Positions 44,752 through 57,640 of a DNA stretch of 64,000 nucleotides are shown here, piece after piece. Made by a program: the position numbers and the translations under genes. The stretch spans positions 1-64,000 of the forward strand of contig JAKAWQ010000011.1 of NCBI GenBank assembly GCA_021816925.1, written 5' to 3'. The notes under the pieces were generated by a model. That model saw only the letters and a program-made list of their open reading frames with translations, ran no database searches and was not told where the DNA came from. Positions within the stretch are counted from its first letter, which is position 1, and each line of letters starts with the position of its first letter. This stretch comes from Pseudomonadota bacterium. GTDB lineage: Bacteria; Pseudomonadota; Alphaproteobacteria; Acetobacterales; Acetobacteraceae.

Positions 44752-45009
44752 ATGTCGCGAGTCGCCCCTCACCCCGACCTCTTCACCAAGCCCGAGCCCG
44801 AGACCCTGCCACCCGACCCGATCGGCGAACTGAGGGTGCTGCTCACCCGCCTCAGCGCCCTCTCCGCGCCCCCGTGGCCCACGCCCACGGCGGCGATGGA
44901 GGACGAGTACCGGGCTCTCCACCTCGCCCGCGAGGCAGGCCCGGAAGGCACCGAACTGACCAACGCAATCCTCCGAGAGACCGAGCGCCTGCTGGCAATG
45001 ACGGACTGA
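44752..45009 (+). CDS. Small conserved protein of unknown function
   Basis: 85 residues, mostly helical and acidic ('TNAILRETERLLAMTD'), with 'DLFTKPEPETLPPDPIGELR' like a small family found across alphaproteobacteria. No known domain. ATG 44752 is the first methionine after the divergent methyltransferase start; stop is 9 bases from the convergent dnaE stop. Longer frames upstream are not supported. Confidence 0.6.
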   Translation: MSRVAPHPDLFTKPEPETLPPDPIGELRVLLTRLSALSAPPWPTPTAAMEDEYRALHLAREAGPEGTELTNAILRETERLLAMTD

Positions 45010-45017
45010 TACCCCCT

Positions 45018-48428
<3,411 letters not shown>

Positions 48429-48448
48429 GGCTTGTCCTCGACTCTCTA

Positions 48449-49129
48449 TCAGGCGAAATTCGCGATCCTACCCTCTTCGAGCGTCACCTGGCGATCCATC
48501 CGCGCGGCCAGATCAGGATTGTGTGTCGCGATCAGCGCGGCGAGGCCGTGCTCGCGTGCGCGCGCCAGCAGCTCCTCGAACACCACCCCCGCCGTCGCCA
48601 CGTCGAGGTTGCCGGTCGGCTCGTCGGCCAGCAGTACCGCCGGCCGGTTGGCCAGCGCGCGCGCGATCGCCACCCGCTGTTGCTCGCCGCCCGAGAGCGC
48701 GCCCGGCAGATGCCTCGCGCGCGCCGCCAAACCGAAGGAGGACAGGAGCGCCATCGCCCGTTCCTCCGCCACCCGCCGCGGTACCGCGGCGATCATCTGC
48801 GGAAGCATCACGTTCTCCACCGCGCTGAACTCGGAGAGAAGATGATGCATCTGATAGACGAACCCGATGCGCCGGAGCCGAAGCTCGGTGCGGCCGGCAT
48901 CCGCGAGCTTCGCCGCATCCTGCCCCTCGAGCACGACCGCTCCGCCGTCCGGCGTATCGAGCAGACCGGCCAGGTGCAGGAGCGTGGACTTCCCCGCCCC
49001 GGAGGGTGCCACCAGCGCCACGATCTCGCCCGCCGCGAGCGCGAGATCGACGCCGCGCAGCACCGCCAGCCCGCCCGCCCCGGTGCGATAGATGCGCTTG
49101 AGGCCCCTGAGCGCCAGCACCTCATTCAT
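48449..49129 (-). CDS. lolD: Lipoprotein-releasing ABC transporter ATPase LolD
   Basis: ATPase that powers release of lipoproteins from the inner membrane to LolA. Walker A 'APSGAGKSTLLH' (first Gly replaced by Ala), Q-loop 'IGFVYQMHHLLSEFSAVENVMLP' typical of LolD, signature 'LSGGEQQRVAIARAL', Walker B 'VLLADEPTGNLD'. 226 residues. Starts eight bases inside lolC and is coupled with it. Confidence 0.95.
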   Translation of the reverse strand: MNEVLALRGLKRIYRTGAGGLAVLRGVDLALAAGEIVALVAPSGAGKSTLLHLAGLLDTPDGGAVVLEGQDAAKLADAGRTELRLRRIGFVYQMHHLLSEFSAVENVMLPQMIAAVPRRVAEERAMALLSSFGLAARARHLPGALSGGEQQRVAIARALANRPAVLLADEPTGNLDVATAGVVFEELLARAREHGLAALIATHNPDLAARMDRQVTLEEGRIANFA

Positions 49130-50372
49130 GCCGGAGCGCTTCCACCGGATCCGTGCGCGCCGCCCGCCAGCTCGGATAGATCGTCGCCAGGAACGAAAGC
49201 GCCAGCGCCATCAGGATCACCCGCGCCACCTCGCCCCAATCGAGCACGGCGGGAAGCTGTTCGAGATAATAGACCTCGGGATTGAAGAGGTTGGTGCCGG
49301 TGAGTGACTGCAACCATTGCCGGATCGTCTCGATGTTGCGGCAGAACACCACGCCGAGGAGCGTGCCGGCGAGCGTTCCCACCACGCCCACCGATGCGCC
49401 GCACATCAGGAAGATGCGCATCACCGCCCCGCGGCTCGCACCGATGGTACGCAGCACCGCGATATCGCCGGTCTTGTCCTTTACCATCATGATGAGCGAG
49501 GAGATGATGTTGAAGGCGGCGACCAGGATGATCAGCGTCAGGATCAGGAACATCACGTTCCGTTCCACGGTGACGGCGGCGAAGAAGCTGTTGTTCGCCT
49601 GCTGCCAGTCGATGAGCCTGAGGGGCTGGCCCTTGAGCGCACGCGCGATGGTTGCCTCCGCCGCGCCCACCGCGTCGGGGCTTTTCAGCGTCACCTGGAT
49701 CTGCGTCGCCTCTCCCTGCTTGCGGAAGAAAAGCTGCGCAGCCTCGAGCGGCATGAACATGAAGCTCGAATCGTATTCGTTCATCCCCACCTGGAAGATC
49801 GCCACCACCTTGTAGGAGCGGATGCGCGGGATGGTGCCGAAGACCGTCGCCGCTCCTTGCGGGGAGAGGAGCGTGATGCGGCTGCCAATCGTGAGGCCGA
49901 GTTGCGCGGCCACGCCGCTCCCGATTGCCGCCGCATCCTGGCCCGTGAAATCCTTGAGGCTGCCGGCTACGATATGCCGGCTAACCGACCTCAGCCGCTC
50001 GAGATCGCTCCGGCTGATGCCGCGGATGAGCCCGCCGATCGCGCCACCATGATCGTTGGTGAGCAGTGCCTGGCCTTCGACGATCGGCACCGCGGAGGTC
50101 ACGCCGGGCAGGCCGCGGATCGTCTTCGCGATGGCGCCGTAATCCGCGATCGCCACACCCGCTCCGTACACGCCGAGATCACCGTTCAGCCCGAGGATCC
50201 GTGCCAGGAGTTCCTGGCGGAAGCCGTTCATCACGCTCATGACGATGATCAGCGTGGCCACGCCGAGCGCGATGCCGAGGAGCGAGAAGCCGGCGATCAC
50301 CGAGACGAAGCGCTCGCCGCGCCGCGACCTCAGATAGCGGAATGCGACCTTCCGCTCGAAGGCGCCGAACAT
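49122..50372 (-). CDS. lolC: Lipoprotein-releasing ABC transporter permease LolC/LolE
   Basis: Inner-membrane permease partner of LolD. 416 residues, with one N-terminal membrane helix ('FVSVIAGFSLLGIALGVATLIIVMSV'), a large periplasmic domain, and three C-terminal helices in the FtsX-like region ('LIILVAAFNIISSLIMMV', 'LMCGASVGVVGTLAGTLLGVV', 'VILMALALSFLATIYPSW'). Only one permease gene is present, so it probably works as a homodimer. ATG 50372 chosen; an in-frame TTG at 50378 overlaps the proS stop. Confidence 0.93.
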   Translation of the reverse strand: MFGAFERKVAFRYLRSRRGERFVSVIAGFSLLGIALGVATLIIVMSVMNGFRQELLARILGLNGDLGVYGAGVAIADYGAIAKTIRGLPGVTSAVPIVEGQALLTNDHGGAIGGLIRGISRSDLERLRSVSRHIVAGSLKDFTGQDAAAIGSGVAAQLGLTIGSRITLLSPQGAATVFGTIPRIRSYKVVAIFQVGMNEYDSSFMFMPLEAAQLFFRKQGEATQIQVTLKSPDAVGAAEATIARALKGQPLRLIDWQQANNSFFAAVTVERNVMFLILTLIILVAAFNIISSLIMMVKDKTGDIAVLRTIGASRGAVMRIFLMCGASVGVVGTLAGTLLGVVFCRNIETIRQWLQSLTGTNLFNPEVYYLEQLPAVLDWGEVARVILMALALSFLATIYPSWRAARTDPVEALRHE

Positions 50373-50374
50373 GC

Positions 50375-51685
50375 TCAAATAATGCGCGCGAGCGCTGACT
50401 CGGTCCCGACCTCCTCGCGTTCCCCGCTCGCCCGGCGCTTCAGCTCCACCCGCCCTGCGGCGGCTCCGCGCGGCCCGACCACAATCTGCCAGGGATGGCC
50501 CATCAGGTCGGCGTCGGCGAACTTGACCCCTGCCCGCTCGTCGCGGTCATCGTAGAGCGCCGAGGGCGCCAGCTTCTCGTAGAGTCCTTCAGCTATCCGG
50601 TCGCACGCCGCGTCGCCCGGCTTGAGGTTCAGGATCGCGGTGCGGAACGGCGCCACCGCGTCCGGCCAGATGATCCCCGCCTCGTCGTGGAACGCCTCGA
50701 TCAAGGCCCCCACCAGCCGGCTCACGCCGATGCCGTAGCTGCCCATCTCGGGCGCGACCGGTCGCCCGTCCGGCCCGGCCACGGAGAAACCCATCGCCGC
50801 GCTGTATTTGGTGCCGAAATAGAACACGTGGCCCACCTCTATGCCGCGCCCCTCGCGCTTGCGCCCGAGGGTGAGCTCCGCCCACGCCGCGGCGTCGTGC
50901 TTCTCGTCGGTCGCCGCGTAGTGCGTCGTCATCAGGGTGAAGAAGTGTTCGAGATCGGCATCGGAGAAGATGTTGAACCCGCTTGCCGAATAATCGATCT
51001 CCTCGAATGCGGCGTCGTAATAGACGGCGCTCTCCCCGGTCGGGGCGAGGATGATGAATTCGTGGCTCATGTTACCGCCGATCGGCCCCGATTCGGCCCG
51101 CATCGGAATGGCCTTGAGTCCCATGCGCCGGAAGGTGCGCATATAGGCGAGCATCATCCGCCGGTAGCTCACCACCGCGCCTGCATAGTCGATGTCGAAG
51201 CTGTAGGCGTCCTTCATCAGGAACTCGCGCCCACGCATCACGCCGAAACGCGGCCTGACCTCGTCGCGGAACTTCCACTGGATGTGGTAGAGGATCTGCG
51301 GCAGCGCGCGGTAGGAATGGACCGACTGGCGGAAGAGGTCGGTGATCATCTCCTCGTTGGTCGGCCCATAGACGAGATCCCGCTCGTGCCGGTCCTTGAG
51401 CCGCAGCATTTCCTTGCCGTAATCCTCGTAGCGCCCGCTCTCGCGCCAAAGCTCGGCCGGCTGGATGGTCGGCATCAGAAGCTCCTGTGCGCCGGCTGCG
51501 TCCTGTTCGGCACGCACGATCGCCGCCACGTTCTGCAGCACGCGGAGACCGGCCGGAAGCCAAGCGTAAATGCCGGCCGCCGTCTGCCGCACCAGTCCCG
51601 CGCGCAGCATCAGCCGGTGCGAGACGATCTGCGCCTCGGCCGGCGTTTCCTTCAAGGTGGGCACAAGACTGCGGGAAAGGCGCAT
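50375..51685 (-). CDS. proS: Prolyl-tRNA synthetase, short alphaproteobacterial type
   Basis: Charges tRNA-Pro. Class II motifs: '[23 protein letters not shown]', motif 2 '[30 protein letters not shown]'-like segment, motif 3 '[18 protein letters not shown]', then the anticodon-binding domain. 436 residues: the editing INS domain (about 180 residues) is absent, as is normal in alphaproteobacteria. First gene of the proS-lolC-lolD-dnaE run on the minus strand. Start ATG 51685. Confidence 0.96.
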   Translation of the reverse strand: MRLSRSLVPTLKETPAEAQIVSHRLMLRAGLVRQTAAGIYAWLPAGLRVLQNVAAIVRAEQDAAGAQELLMPTIQPAELWRESGRYEDYGKEMLRLKDRHERDLVYGPTNEEMITDLFRQSVHSYRALPQILYHIQWKFRDEVRPRFGVMRGREFLMKDAYSFDIDYAGAVVSYRRMMLAYMRTFRRMGLKAIPMRAESGPIGGNMSHEFIILAPTGESAVYYDAAFEEIDYSASGFNIFSDADLEHFFTLMTTHYAATDEKHDAAAWAELTLGRKREGRGIEVGHVFYFGTKYSAAMGFSVAGPDGRPVAPEMGSYGIGVSRLVGALIEAFHDEAGIIWPDAVAPFRTAILNLKPGDAACDRIAEGLYEKLAPSALYDDRDERAGVKFADADLMGHPWQIVVGPRGAAAGRVELKRRASGEREEVGTESALARII

Positions 51686-52038
51686 CGCGCGGTTGGTCCT
51701 TCGTTCACGGCGGGCCGCACGCTACAGGCCCTGCCCGTGCACGGCCAGATAGCCTTGCCCGGCGCGGCCAAACCGAGTGGCTATGCAATTTTTGTGCGCT
51801 GCACAACAACGCTACGCAATAGGTTCGGGAAATTTCTGCTGGCGCCGGCATGAAAATGCGTGACACGGGAATGCCGAACGGCTAACAGAGGGTGGGGCTT
51901 GGACCAAGCTGACCGGGCCAAGTTTAGGGAGAGAACGCAGCTTCGCTTGGCAGGATGAGGAAGCGTTCCTCGTCCTGCCATGCTTGTTGCGTCAACCCTG
52001 GCCCGCTTCTCCGACAAACCTCCCTGCAAGCGCTTCCG
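51686..52038. promoter_or_regulatory. Divergent promoter region of proS and kdsB, with a dyad and a hairpin
   Basis: 353 gene-free bases. A perfect dyad TTGTGC-GCT-GCACAA lies at 51792-51806, about 105 bases before proS. A 14-pair hairpin (TGGCAGGATGAGGA 51948-51961, TCCTCGTCCTGCCA 51967-51980, one G-U pair, 5-base loop) lies in the kdsB leader 58 bases before its start. Either could be a regulator site; no riboswitch class is recognised. Confidence 0.45.
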
Positions 52039-52791
52039 GTGCATCCCGTCGTCGTCATCCCGACCCGCCTCGGTTCCACTCGCCTGCCCGGCAAAGCGCT
52101 CACCGACATCGCCGGCGAGCCGATGATCGTGCATGTGTGGCGCCGCGGCTTGGAGGCCGACATCGGCCCGGTGCTGGTTGCCTGCGGCGATACCCCGATC
52201 ATGGATGCCGTCCGCGCCGTGGGCGGCGAGGCGGTGCTCACCGATCCCGGGCTTCCCACCGGCTCGGACCGCGTGCAGGCGGCGCTGGCCCTGACCGATC
52301 CCGATCGCCGCCACGACGTCGTGGTCGTGCTGCAGGGTGATCTCCCGACCATCGATCCCGCGGTCCTCCGTGTTACGCTACGCCCGCTCGACGATCCCGA
52401 GGTGAGCATTTCGACGCTCGCCACCGTCATCGCCGATCCGCTCGAATCGCAGGCCCCTCAGGTGGTGAAAATCGCGCTCTCGATCGCGCCCGGCGCCATG
52501 ACCGGGCGCGCCGTCTATTTCAGCCGAGCAATCATCCCCGGCGGCGCCGGCCCGCACTATCATCACGTCGGGCTCTACACCTATCACCGTGCCGCACTCG
52601 AGCGTTTCGTCGCGCTCCCGCGCGGCGTTCTCGAACAGCGCGAGAACCTCGAGCAGCTCCGCGCCCTCGAACACGGCATGCGCATCGACGCCACGCTGAT
52701 CGAGGCCGAGCCGCTCGGCGTCGATACGCTCGCCGACCTCGAGCGCGCCCGCGCCCTCCTCACCCGCGCGCCCCGCGGCGCCTCCGGCTGA
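52039..52791 (+). CDS. kdsB: 3-deoxy-manno-octulosonate cytidylyltransferase (CMP-KDO synthetase)
   Basis: Activates KDO with CTP for lipopolysaccharide core synthesis. 'VVVIPTRLGSTRLPGKALTDI' is the nucleotide-binding signature, followed by 'VLVACGDTPIMDAV', 'VVVVLQGDLPTIDP' and 'HVGLYTYHRAALERF' of the family. GTG at 52039 is preferred: homologues begin within three residues of 'HPVVVIPTR', and the longer frame upstream reads across the hairpin. 250 residues, standard. A small unknown gene follows after 7 bases. Confidence 0.93.
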   Translation: MHPVVVIPTRLGSTRLPGKALTDIAGEPMIVHVWRRGLEADIGPVLVACGDTPIMDAVRAVGGEAVLTDPGLPTGSDRVQAALALTDPDRRHDVVVVLQGDLPTIDPAVLRVTLRPLDDPEVSISTLATVIADPLESQAPQVVKIALSIAPGAMTGRAVYFSRAIIPGGAGPHYHHVGLYTYHRAALERFVALPRGVLEQRENLEQLRALEHGMRIDATLIEAEPLGVDTLADLERARALLTRAPRGASG

Positions 52792-52798
52792 GCCGGCG

Positions 52799-53404
52799 AT
52801 GCCCGCAAAGGAAAGCATCGTCGCCCGGGAACCTCGCGCCGCCGTCCCCGATCCCCATCGCTTCAGCCGGAGATTGTCGATGTTCCTGCTGCCCTCCCAT
52901 TGCCCGTATGCGCTCTCGGATCGGATTCCCTCGGACGAAATTGCGACCATCCCGTGCTGTCGTGCAGAGCGAACCGTGTCATTCTATTCTCGAACCGATG
53001 AACCGCCGCTCTGCGCCTGTCCGGGCGAGGAGGTCTATCGTTTCGCGTGGCTGAGCTCGTTCGACGGTTTCGCCTACGTGCGGATCACCCGCGAAGGCGA
53101 GGAGATCACGTTGAAGCGGAAATATTTCCGACTGGGTGCGAACCCTCGGCCTGTCTCCCTCGCGCTCTCCACCGCCGAGTGGCAACGCTTCAAGAGCGCT
53201 CTGGAGGTCGCCTCTTTCTGGTTGCTCGACCCGATCGACCGCAGGCTGCTGCTCGATGGCGCGCAATGGACAATCGAAGGGCGCATCGCGGACCTCTACC
53301 ACGCGGTGGAGCAGCAGAGCCCCGAAAAAGGCACGCTCCACGATCTTGGTCGCCTGTTCTTCGACTTCGCCGGGCCGCCTCTCTCCTCGGTCCGGCTTTA
53401 CTGA
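52799..53404 (+). CDS. Hypothetical protein following kdsB
   Basis: 201-residue protein with no domain I recognise. The central part ('YRFAWLSSFDGFAYVRITREG', 'ITLKRKYFRLG', 'WQRFKSALEVASFWLLDP') reads as an ordered beta/alpha domain; the first 28 residues look poorly conserved, and ATG at residue 28 (MFLLPSHCPYAL) may be the true start. Two cysteines (C-A-C-P) are near the middle. It starts 7 bases after kdsB, so co-transcription is likely. Confidence 0.6.
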   Translation: MPAKESIVAREPRAAVPDPHRFSRRLSMFLLPSHCPYALSDRIPSDEIATIPCCRAERTVSFYSRTDEPPLCACPGEEVYRFAWLSSFDGFAYVRITREGEEITLKRKYFRLGANPRPVSLALSTAEWQRFKSALEVASFWLLDPIDRRLLLDGAQWTIEGRIADLYHAVEQQSPEKGTLHDLGRLFFDFAGPPLSSVRLY

Positions 53405-53480
53405 CGAGCCGAGGCAGCGCGCGCGTGCGCGGCCGCTTTCGGTCGCGCTGCGGGCACGCCCCGCCCGAGCCGCCCGGACA

Positions 53481-55469
53481 TCAGACGGAGCAGTCGATCG
53501 CCTCCGCCACCTCTGCGATCGCAGCCTCGATCGCCGCGCCCTCGTAGGGTCCCGGCCCGCCTGCGTGCAACGCGCGATAGACCGCGCCTTCGGCAAAGCG
53601 GCGGACACCTGCGGGAAGCGTGGGCAGCCAGGCGGAAATGCGTTCCGCCGCCTCGCCGTGCACGCGCTCCCACTCGCTGCGCGCGAGGCCGAGATCGAAT
53701 CCCTTCCCCCGCGCGGGCATTTGCGCGCGCAAGGCGGCCGTTGCCACTTCGTCCACGTCATCGCCGGCGAGCACGACGCCATAGATCTCGCGCGCACGGG
53801 CCGGAGAAATCAGCCCGGCCGCGACGTCGGCAGCAACGAGCAGAGCATCGCGCGCTGTGGGATCGCCATAGCCCCCTCCCCCGCCGCTCCAGAGGCGGAT
53901 CACCTCACCGAGCTCCGGCCTATAAACCGTCTGCTTGCCGATCTCGTGCGGCGCCAATCCCGGGCGCAGTCCCGTGTTGCCGCTGACCGCGGCGGCGCCG
54001 CCGCCGGCTGCGCCCCAGGCCGCCATGCGATGGCGATCCTTGCCGCGCATCACGACGACCGCACTCGGATGGCGTATCTCCAGTTCGTATTGTACGCCGA
54101 AGCCGCCGCGCAATTTCCCTGGCCCCTCACTGTCCGGATTGAGGTCGAAGCGGCGCACGACAACCGGCGCCTCGGTTTCCAGCACCTCGACCGGCACGTT
54201 GCGCAGGAACGCAACCGTAAGATCGGTGCCGGAGACGCCATCGCGCTCGGCACTTCCGCCGGAGCCGCCCGAGACCGGGTTCGCGACAACGACGCGGCCG
54301 CGCTCGCCGAGCTCGGACGTAGAGATGTATGTCACCACGAGATTGCTCGCCCCGCTCACCGGCACGCGGTCGGGCATCGCCTGCGTCAGTGCGCCGAGCA
54401 CAAGATCGTGGATGCGCATCGCCGTCGTGTAGCGCATGCCGCAGGCGGCGGGGAACGCGGCATTCACGACCGAGGCGTCCGGGAGCACGAGGTCAATGCA
54501 GCGCAAGATGCCGGCGTTGATGTGGATCGCCTCAGAGTGTGTGACGACGAAATTGATAAGCGCGATGGAAAGGAACGGATGGTGGCGCATGCCGCCTGTG
54601 GGAAGATTGAGGGCGGCACGCACCTGCGGATCGGAGCCGCGGAAATCGAGTTCGACGCTGCCGTTCTCCCCGGGCGTCACGGCAACCGCGAGGCGGACGG
54701 GCAGATCGCTCACGTAGTCGTCTTCGAAGTACTCGATGAACCGCCAGGTGCCGCGCGGAATCGTGCCGAGCACGCCGCGGGCGATCCGCTCGGTCCGGTC
54801 GAGCGTGGCCCCGATCGCAGCCGTAACGGCCGCAAACCCGTAACGCTCTGCGAGTCTCGCAAGCCTCTGCTCGGCGCGCGCGAGCGCCGCTGTGCAGGCA
54901 CTGATATCGCCCCAATTCAGCGCGGGAATGCGACAATTGTCGGCGAAGATCGTCCAGAGCTCCTGGTTGAGCTCGCCCTTGCGGTAAAGCCGGACGGGGC
55001 GAAGGCGCAGGCCCTCCTGGAACACCTCGTTGTTCTGCATGTCGATGCTGCCGGGTGCGTAGCCCCCGACATCGGTGCAGTGGATGAAGGTCCAGGCGAA
55101 GCAGAGCAGCCGCGCACCCGCGAAGACGGGGCGGAAGAGGTAGATGTCGTTGAGGTGCATCACCATCCCGCCCGTGCTGTAGGGGTCGTTGGTGATCAGC
55201 ACGTCGCCCGGCGCCCAGTCCCTGACCGCTTTCGTTCCCGCGTGCATGGGCACGCCCATCAGCGGCGTCGCCCCGCTGCCATAGGGATAGGCGAACACCT
55301 CGCCTTCGAGCGAGACGAGCGAGACGCCGAAATCCTGCGTCTCCTTGACAAACGTGGTGTGCGAGGAGCGCAGCACGATCCACGCCATTTCGTCCGCCAC
55401 TGCCTTGAAGAGATTGGCGAAGATCTCGACCTCAACGGCCTCCTTCGCGGCCGGCTCACGCTCCAGCAT
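53481..55469 (-). CDS. Hydantoinase/oxoprolinase subunit B (first copy)
   Basis: HyuB-type subunit of an ATP-dependent hydantoinase, oxoprolinase or acetophenone-carboxylase-like enzyme. 662 residues from ATG 55469. Family marks: 'VEIFANLFKAVADEMAWIVLRSS', 'GDVLITNDPYSTGGMVMHLNDI', 'FAWTFIHCTDVGGYAPGSID', and the glycine-rich end 'GSGGSAERDG', 'LWSGGGGGYGDP'. Its ATG overlaps the stop of the partner hyuA by one base (TGATG). Substrate cannot be predicted. Confidence 0.92.
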   Translation of the reverse strand: MLEREPAAKEAVEVEIFANLFKAVADEMAWIVLRSSHTTFVKETQDFGVSLVSLEGEVFAYPYGSGATPLMGVPMHAGTKAVRDWAPGDVLITNDPYSTGGMVMHLNDIYLFRPVFAGARLLCFAWTFIHCTDVGGYAPGSIDMQNNEVFQEGLRLRPVRLYRKGELNQELWTIFADNCRIPALNWGDISACTAALARAEQRLARLAERYGFAAVTAAIGATLDRTERIARGVLGTIPRGTWRFIEYFEDDYVSDLPVRLAVAVTPGENGSVELDFRGSDPQVRAALNLPTGGMRHHPFLSIALINFVVTHSEAIHINAGILRCIDLVLPDASVVNAAFPAACGMRYTTAMRIHDLVLGALTQAMPDRVPVSGASNLVVTYISTSELGERGRVVVANPVSGGSGGSAERDGVSGTDLTVAFLRNVPVEVLETEAPVVVRRFDLNPDSEGPGKLRGGFGVQYELEIRHPSAVVVMRGKDRHRMAAWGAAGGGAAAVSGNTGLRPGLAPHEIGKQTVYRPELGEVIRLWSGGGGGYGDPTARDALLVAADVAAGLISPARAREIYGVVLAGDDVDEVATAALRAQMPARGKGFDLGLARSEWERVHGEAAERISAWLPTLPAGVRRFAEGAVYRALHAGGPGPYEGAAIEAAIAEVAEAIDCSV

Positions 55470-57556
55470 CAGCCTCTTTCCCCTGTTCTTTCCAGCGCCA
55501 GCGCGCCTGAGATGAGGACGTGCGCCTGCCAGTCGGGCGGGATCAGCGTCGTGGTGTCGAGCTGATCGACGATCGCGGGGCCGGCGAGGATTGTATCGAG
55601 GGTCAATGCTTCGCGTTCGTGCACCGAGGCCGTTATTTCGTGACCGTTCAACCGAAGCGTTCGGCGACCCGGCGGGGGCGCGGCCGCGGCGGTGGCGGGC
55701 GGAACGGATTCCGGAGGTTTCGGAACGCGGCCGGTGACGTGCGCGCGCAGTTCCTTGAGCCAAGCCTTCGCCTCTTCGTTCGCATGACCGTAGGCAGTGC
55801 GATGCGCGGCGGCGAAGGCCCCGAGGATCGCCGCGTTGTCCCCCTTTTCGAGCCAAGCGGCGTCGAGCGGCACGGTAACGTCGTAGCCCTGCCCGTCGTA
55901 GCGCATCTCGGCGGATAGCAGGATCTCGCTGCGATCAACCGTGATGCCGCGCGCCTGCTCGGCGATCCAGGCGCGTGCCTCGGCGCTCAGGTCGTGGTGC
56001 AGGCGCGCGAGTTCGCCAACGTCGAGGCTGTCGGCGCGTCGATAGACGGGCGTCACGATATCGCCCTCGAGATCCGCGCGCGCGGCGCCGAGCGCGGAGA
56101 GCCCGCCCGGGAACCGCGGGATCAGGATCTGATCGATCGCGATCTCCTCGGCGAGGAGTGCGGCGACAAGCGGGCCGGCGCCGCCGAAGGCGACCATGCG
56201 GAAGCGCGGCGCATCGACGCCGCGGCGTGCGAGCACGTTCGAGGCCTCGGCCGCCATCAGGGCGACGGCGACGCGGATCGCGCCGTCCGCCACTTCTTCG
56301 GCCGTCCAGCCGAGCCGTGCGCCGATCGTGTCGAGCGCGCGCCGCGCAGGTTCTGGCTGGAGCGGCAGTTTGCCTCCGAGCTTCTGGCCAGGGGCGAGGA
56401 AGCCCGCGACCAGGAAGGCATCCGTGAGCGCCGGCACGAGCGAACCGCGCGTGCCGTAGCAGGCCGGCCCGGGATCCGCACCGACGCTGCGCGGCCCCAC
56501 CTTCAACGTACCGGCGGAATCGAGCCAGAGGATCGAACCGCCGCCCGCGCCGATCGAGGAGACGGCGATGGTCGGGATCAGGACGGGAAATTCCGCGATG
56601 TGCTCTTCGGAGCTCAGGATCGGCTTGCCCTCGCGGATGACGCCGATATCGGCGCTTGTGCCGCCGACATCAAGCGTCATGAGGTCGGCCGCCTGCCACC
56701 CGGCGTCCGCCGCCTCCGCGGCCGCCCCGCTTACGCCGGCGGCAGGCCCGGAGAGCAGTGCCACCACCGGATGGCGACGCATGCTGAATGCGAGTTCGGC
56801 GCCGCCGTTCGAGCGCGCGATCATCGGCTGGGTGGCAATGCCGCGCCCGGCGAGACCGCCGGCGAGGCGATCAAGGTAGGATTCGACGATGCCGCGCACG
56901 CTCGCGTTGATCGCACCGAGGACGCCGCGTTCGTACTCGCGTGCCTGTGGCCAGACCTCGCTCGAAAGCTCGACGCGGAGCGGCAGGCCCGCCGCCTCGA
57001 TCGCCAAGCGCGCGGCGCGTTCGTGCGCGGGATTGCGATAGCTGTGCAGCAGCACGAGCACCAAAATCTCGACGCCCCTGGCAGCGAGTGCCCGTCCCGC
57101 TTCCACCGCGCCTGCTTCATCGAGCGGCTCGAGCTCGTGCCCGTCCGCGCCGAGCCGACCGCGGACCTCACGCACCAGCGCGCGCGGCACGAGCGGGAGG
57201 GGCCGGCGCGAGTCCGAGCGCATCGGGTGCGGCACCGCAAGTCGCTGCAACTCGAAGAGATCACGGAACCCGGCAGTGACGATGAGCCCGACGCGGGCGC
57301 CCTTGCGCTCGATCAGCGCGTTGGTCGCGACGGTGGAGCTGTGCGCGTGCAGGATCGTGCGCCAGGAAACGCGGTTCGCCGCGGGTGCTGCGCCGGACGC
57401 AGCGAGCAGCTCGTCGATGCCTGCGAGCACCCCGGCACCGGGCTCGGCCGGCACGCTCGGCACTTTGATGCAACGCATTCCGCCTGCTGCGTCGATATGG
57501 ACGAGATCGGTGAATGTGCCGCCCACGTCGGTGCCGAGGCTCGAAACCTGCGTCAC
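55469..57556 (-). CDS. Hydantoinase/oxoprolinase subunit A (first copy)
   Basis: HyuA-type subunit with an ASKHA-like ATPase fold: 'GTDVGGTFTDLVHIDAAGG' near the N-terminus, 'AHSSTVATNALIERKGARVG', 'LLSGPAAGVSGAA', 'TLDVGGTSADIGVIREG' and 'GAGGGSILWLDSAG'. Works with the downstream subunit B in the same operon to open a cyclic amide or carboxylate a substrate with ATP. 695 residues, normal; GTG start. Paralogue of the plus-strand copy at 58.5 kb. Confidence 0.93.
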   Translation of the reverse strand: MTQVSSLGTDVGGTFTDLVHIDAAGGMRCIKVPSVPAEPGAGVLAGIDELLAASGAAPAANRVSWRTILHAHSSTVATNALIERKGARVGLIVTAGFRDLFELQRLAVPHPMRSDSRRPLPLVPRALVREVRGRLGADGHELEPLDEAGAVEAGRALAARGVEILVLVLLHSYRNPAHERAARLAIEAAGLPLRVELSSEVWPQAREYERGVLGAINASVRGIVESYLDRLAGGLAGRGIATQPMIARSNGGAELAFSMRRHPVVALLSGPAAGVSGAAAEAADAGWQAADLMTLDVGGTSADIGVIREGKPILSSEEHIAEFPVLIPTIAVSSIGAGGGSILWLDSAGTLKVGPRSVGADPGPACYGTRGSLVPALTDAFLVAGFLAPGQKLGGKLPLQPEPARRALDTIGARLGWTAEEVADGAIRVAVALMAAEASNVLARRGVDAPRFRMVAFGGAGPLVAALLAEEIAIDQILIPRFPGGLSALGAARADLEGDIVTPVYRRADSLDVGELARLHHDLSAEARAWIAEQARGITVDRSEILLSAEMRYDGQGYDVTVPLDAAWLEKGDNAAILGAFAAAHRTAYGHANEEAKAWLKELRAHVTGRVPKPPESVPPATAAAAPPPGRRTLRLNGHEITASVHEREALTLDTILAGPAIVDQLDTTTLIPPDWQAHVLISGALALERTGERG

Positions 57557-57640
57557 GCCTCTTCCTTTCCGCTCTGCAAGGAGGGCTGGAGCCTGCGGTG
57601 GCTCAGCGGTGCTGTCAAACCCGCGGGGCCGGAGAGCGCG

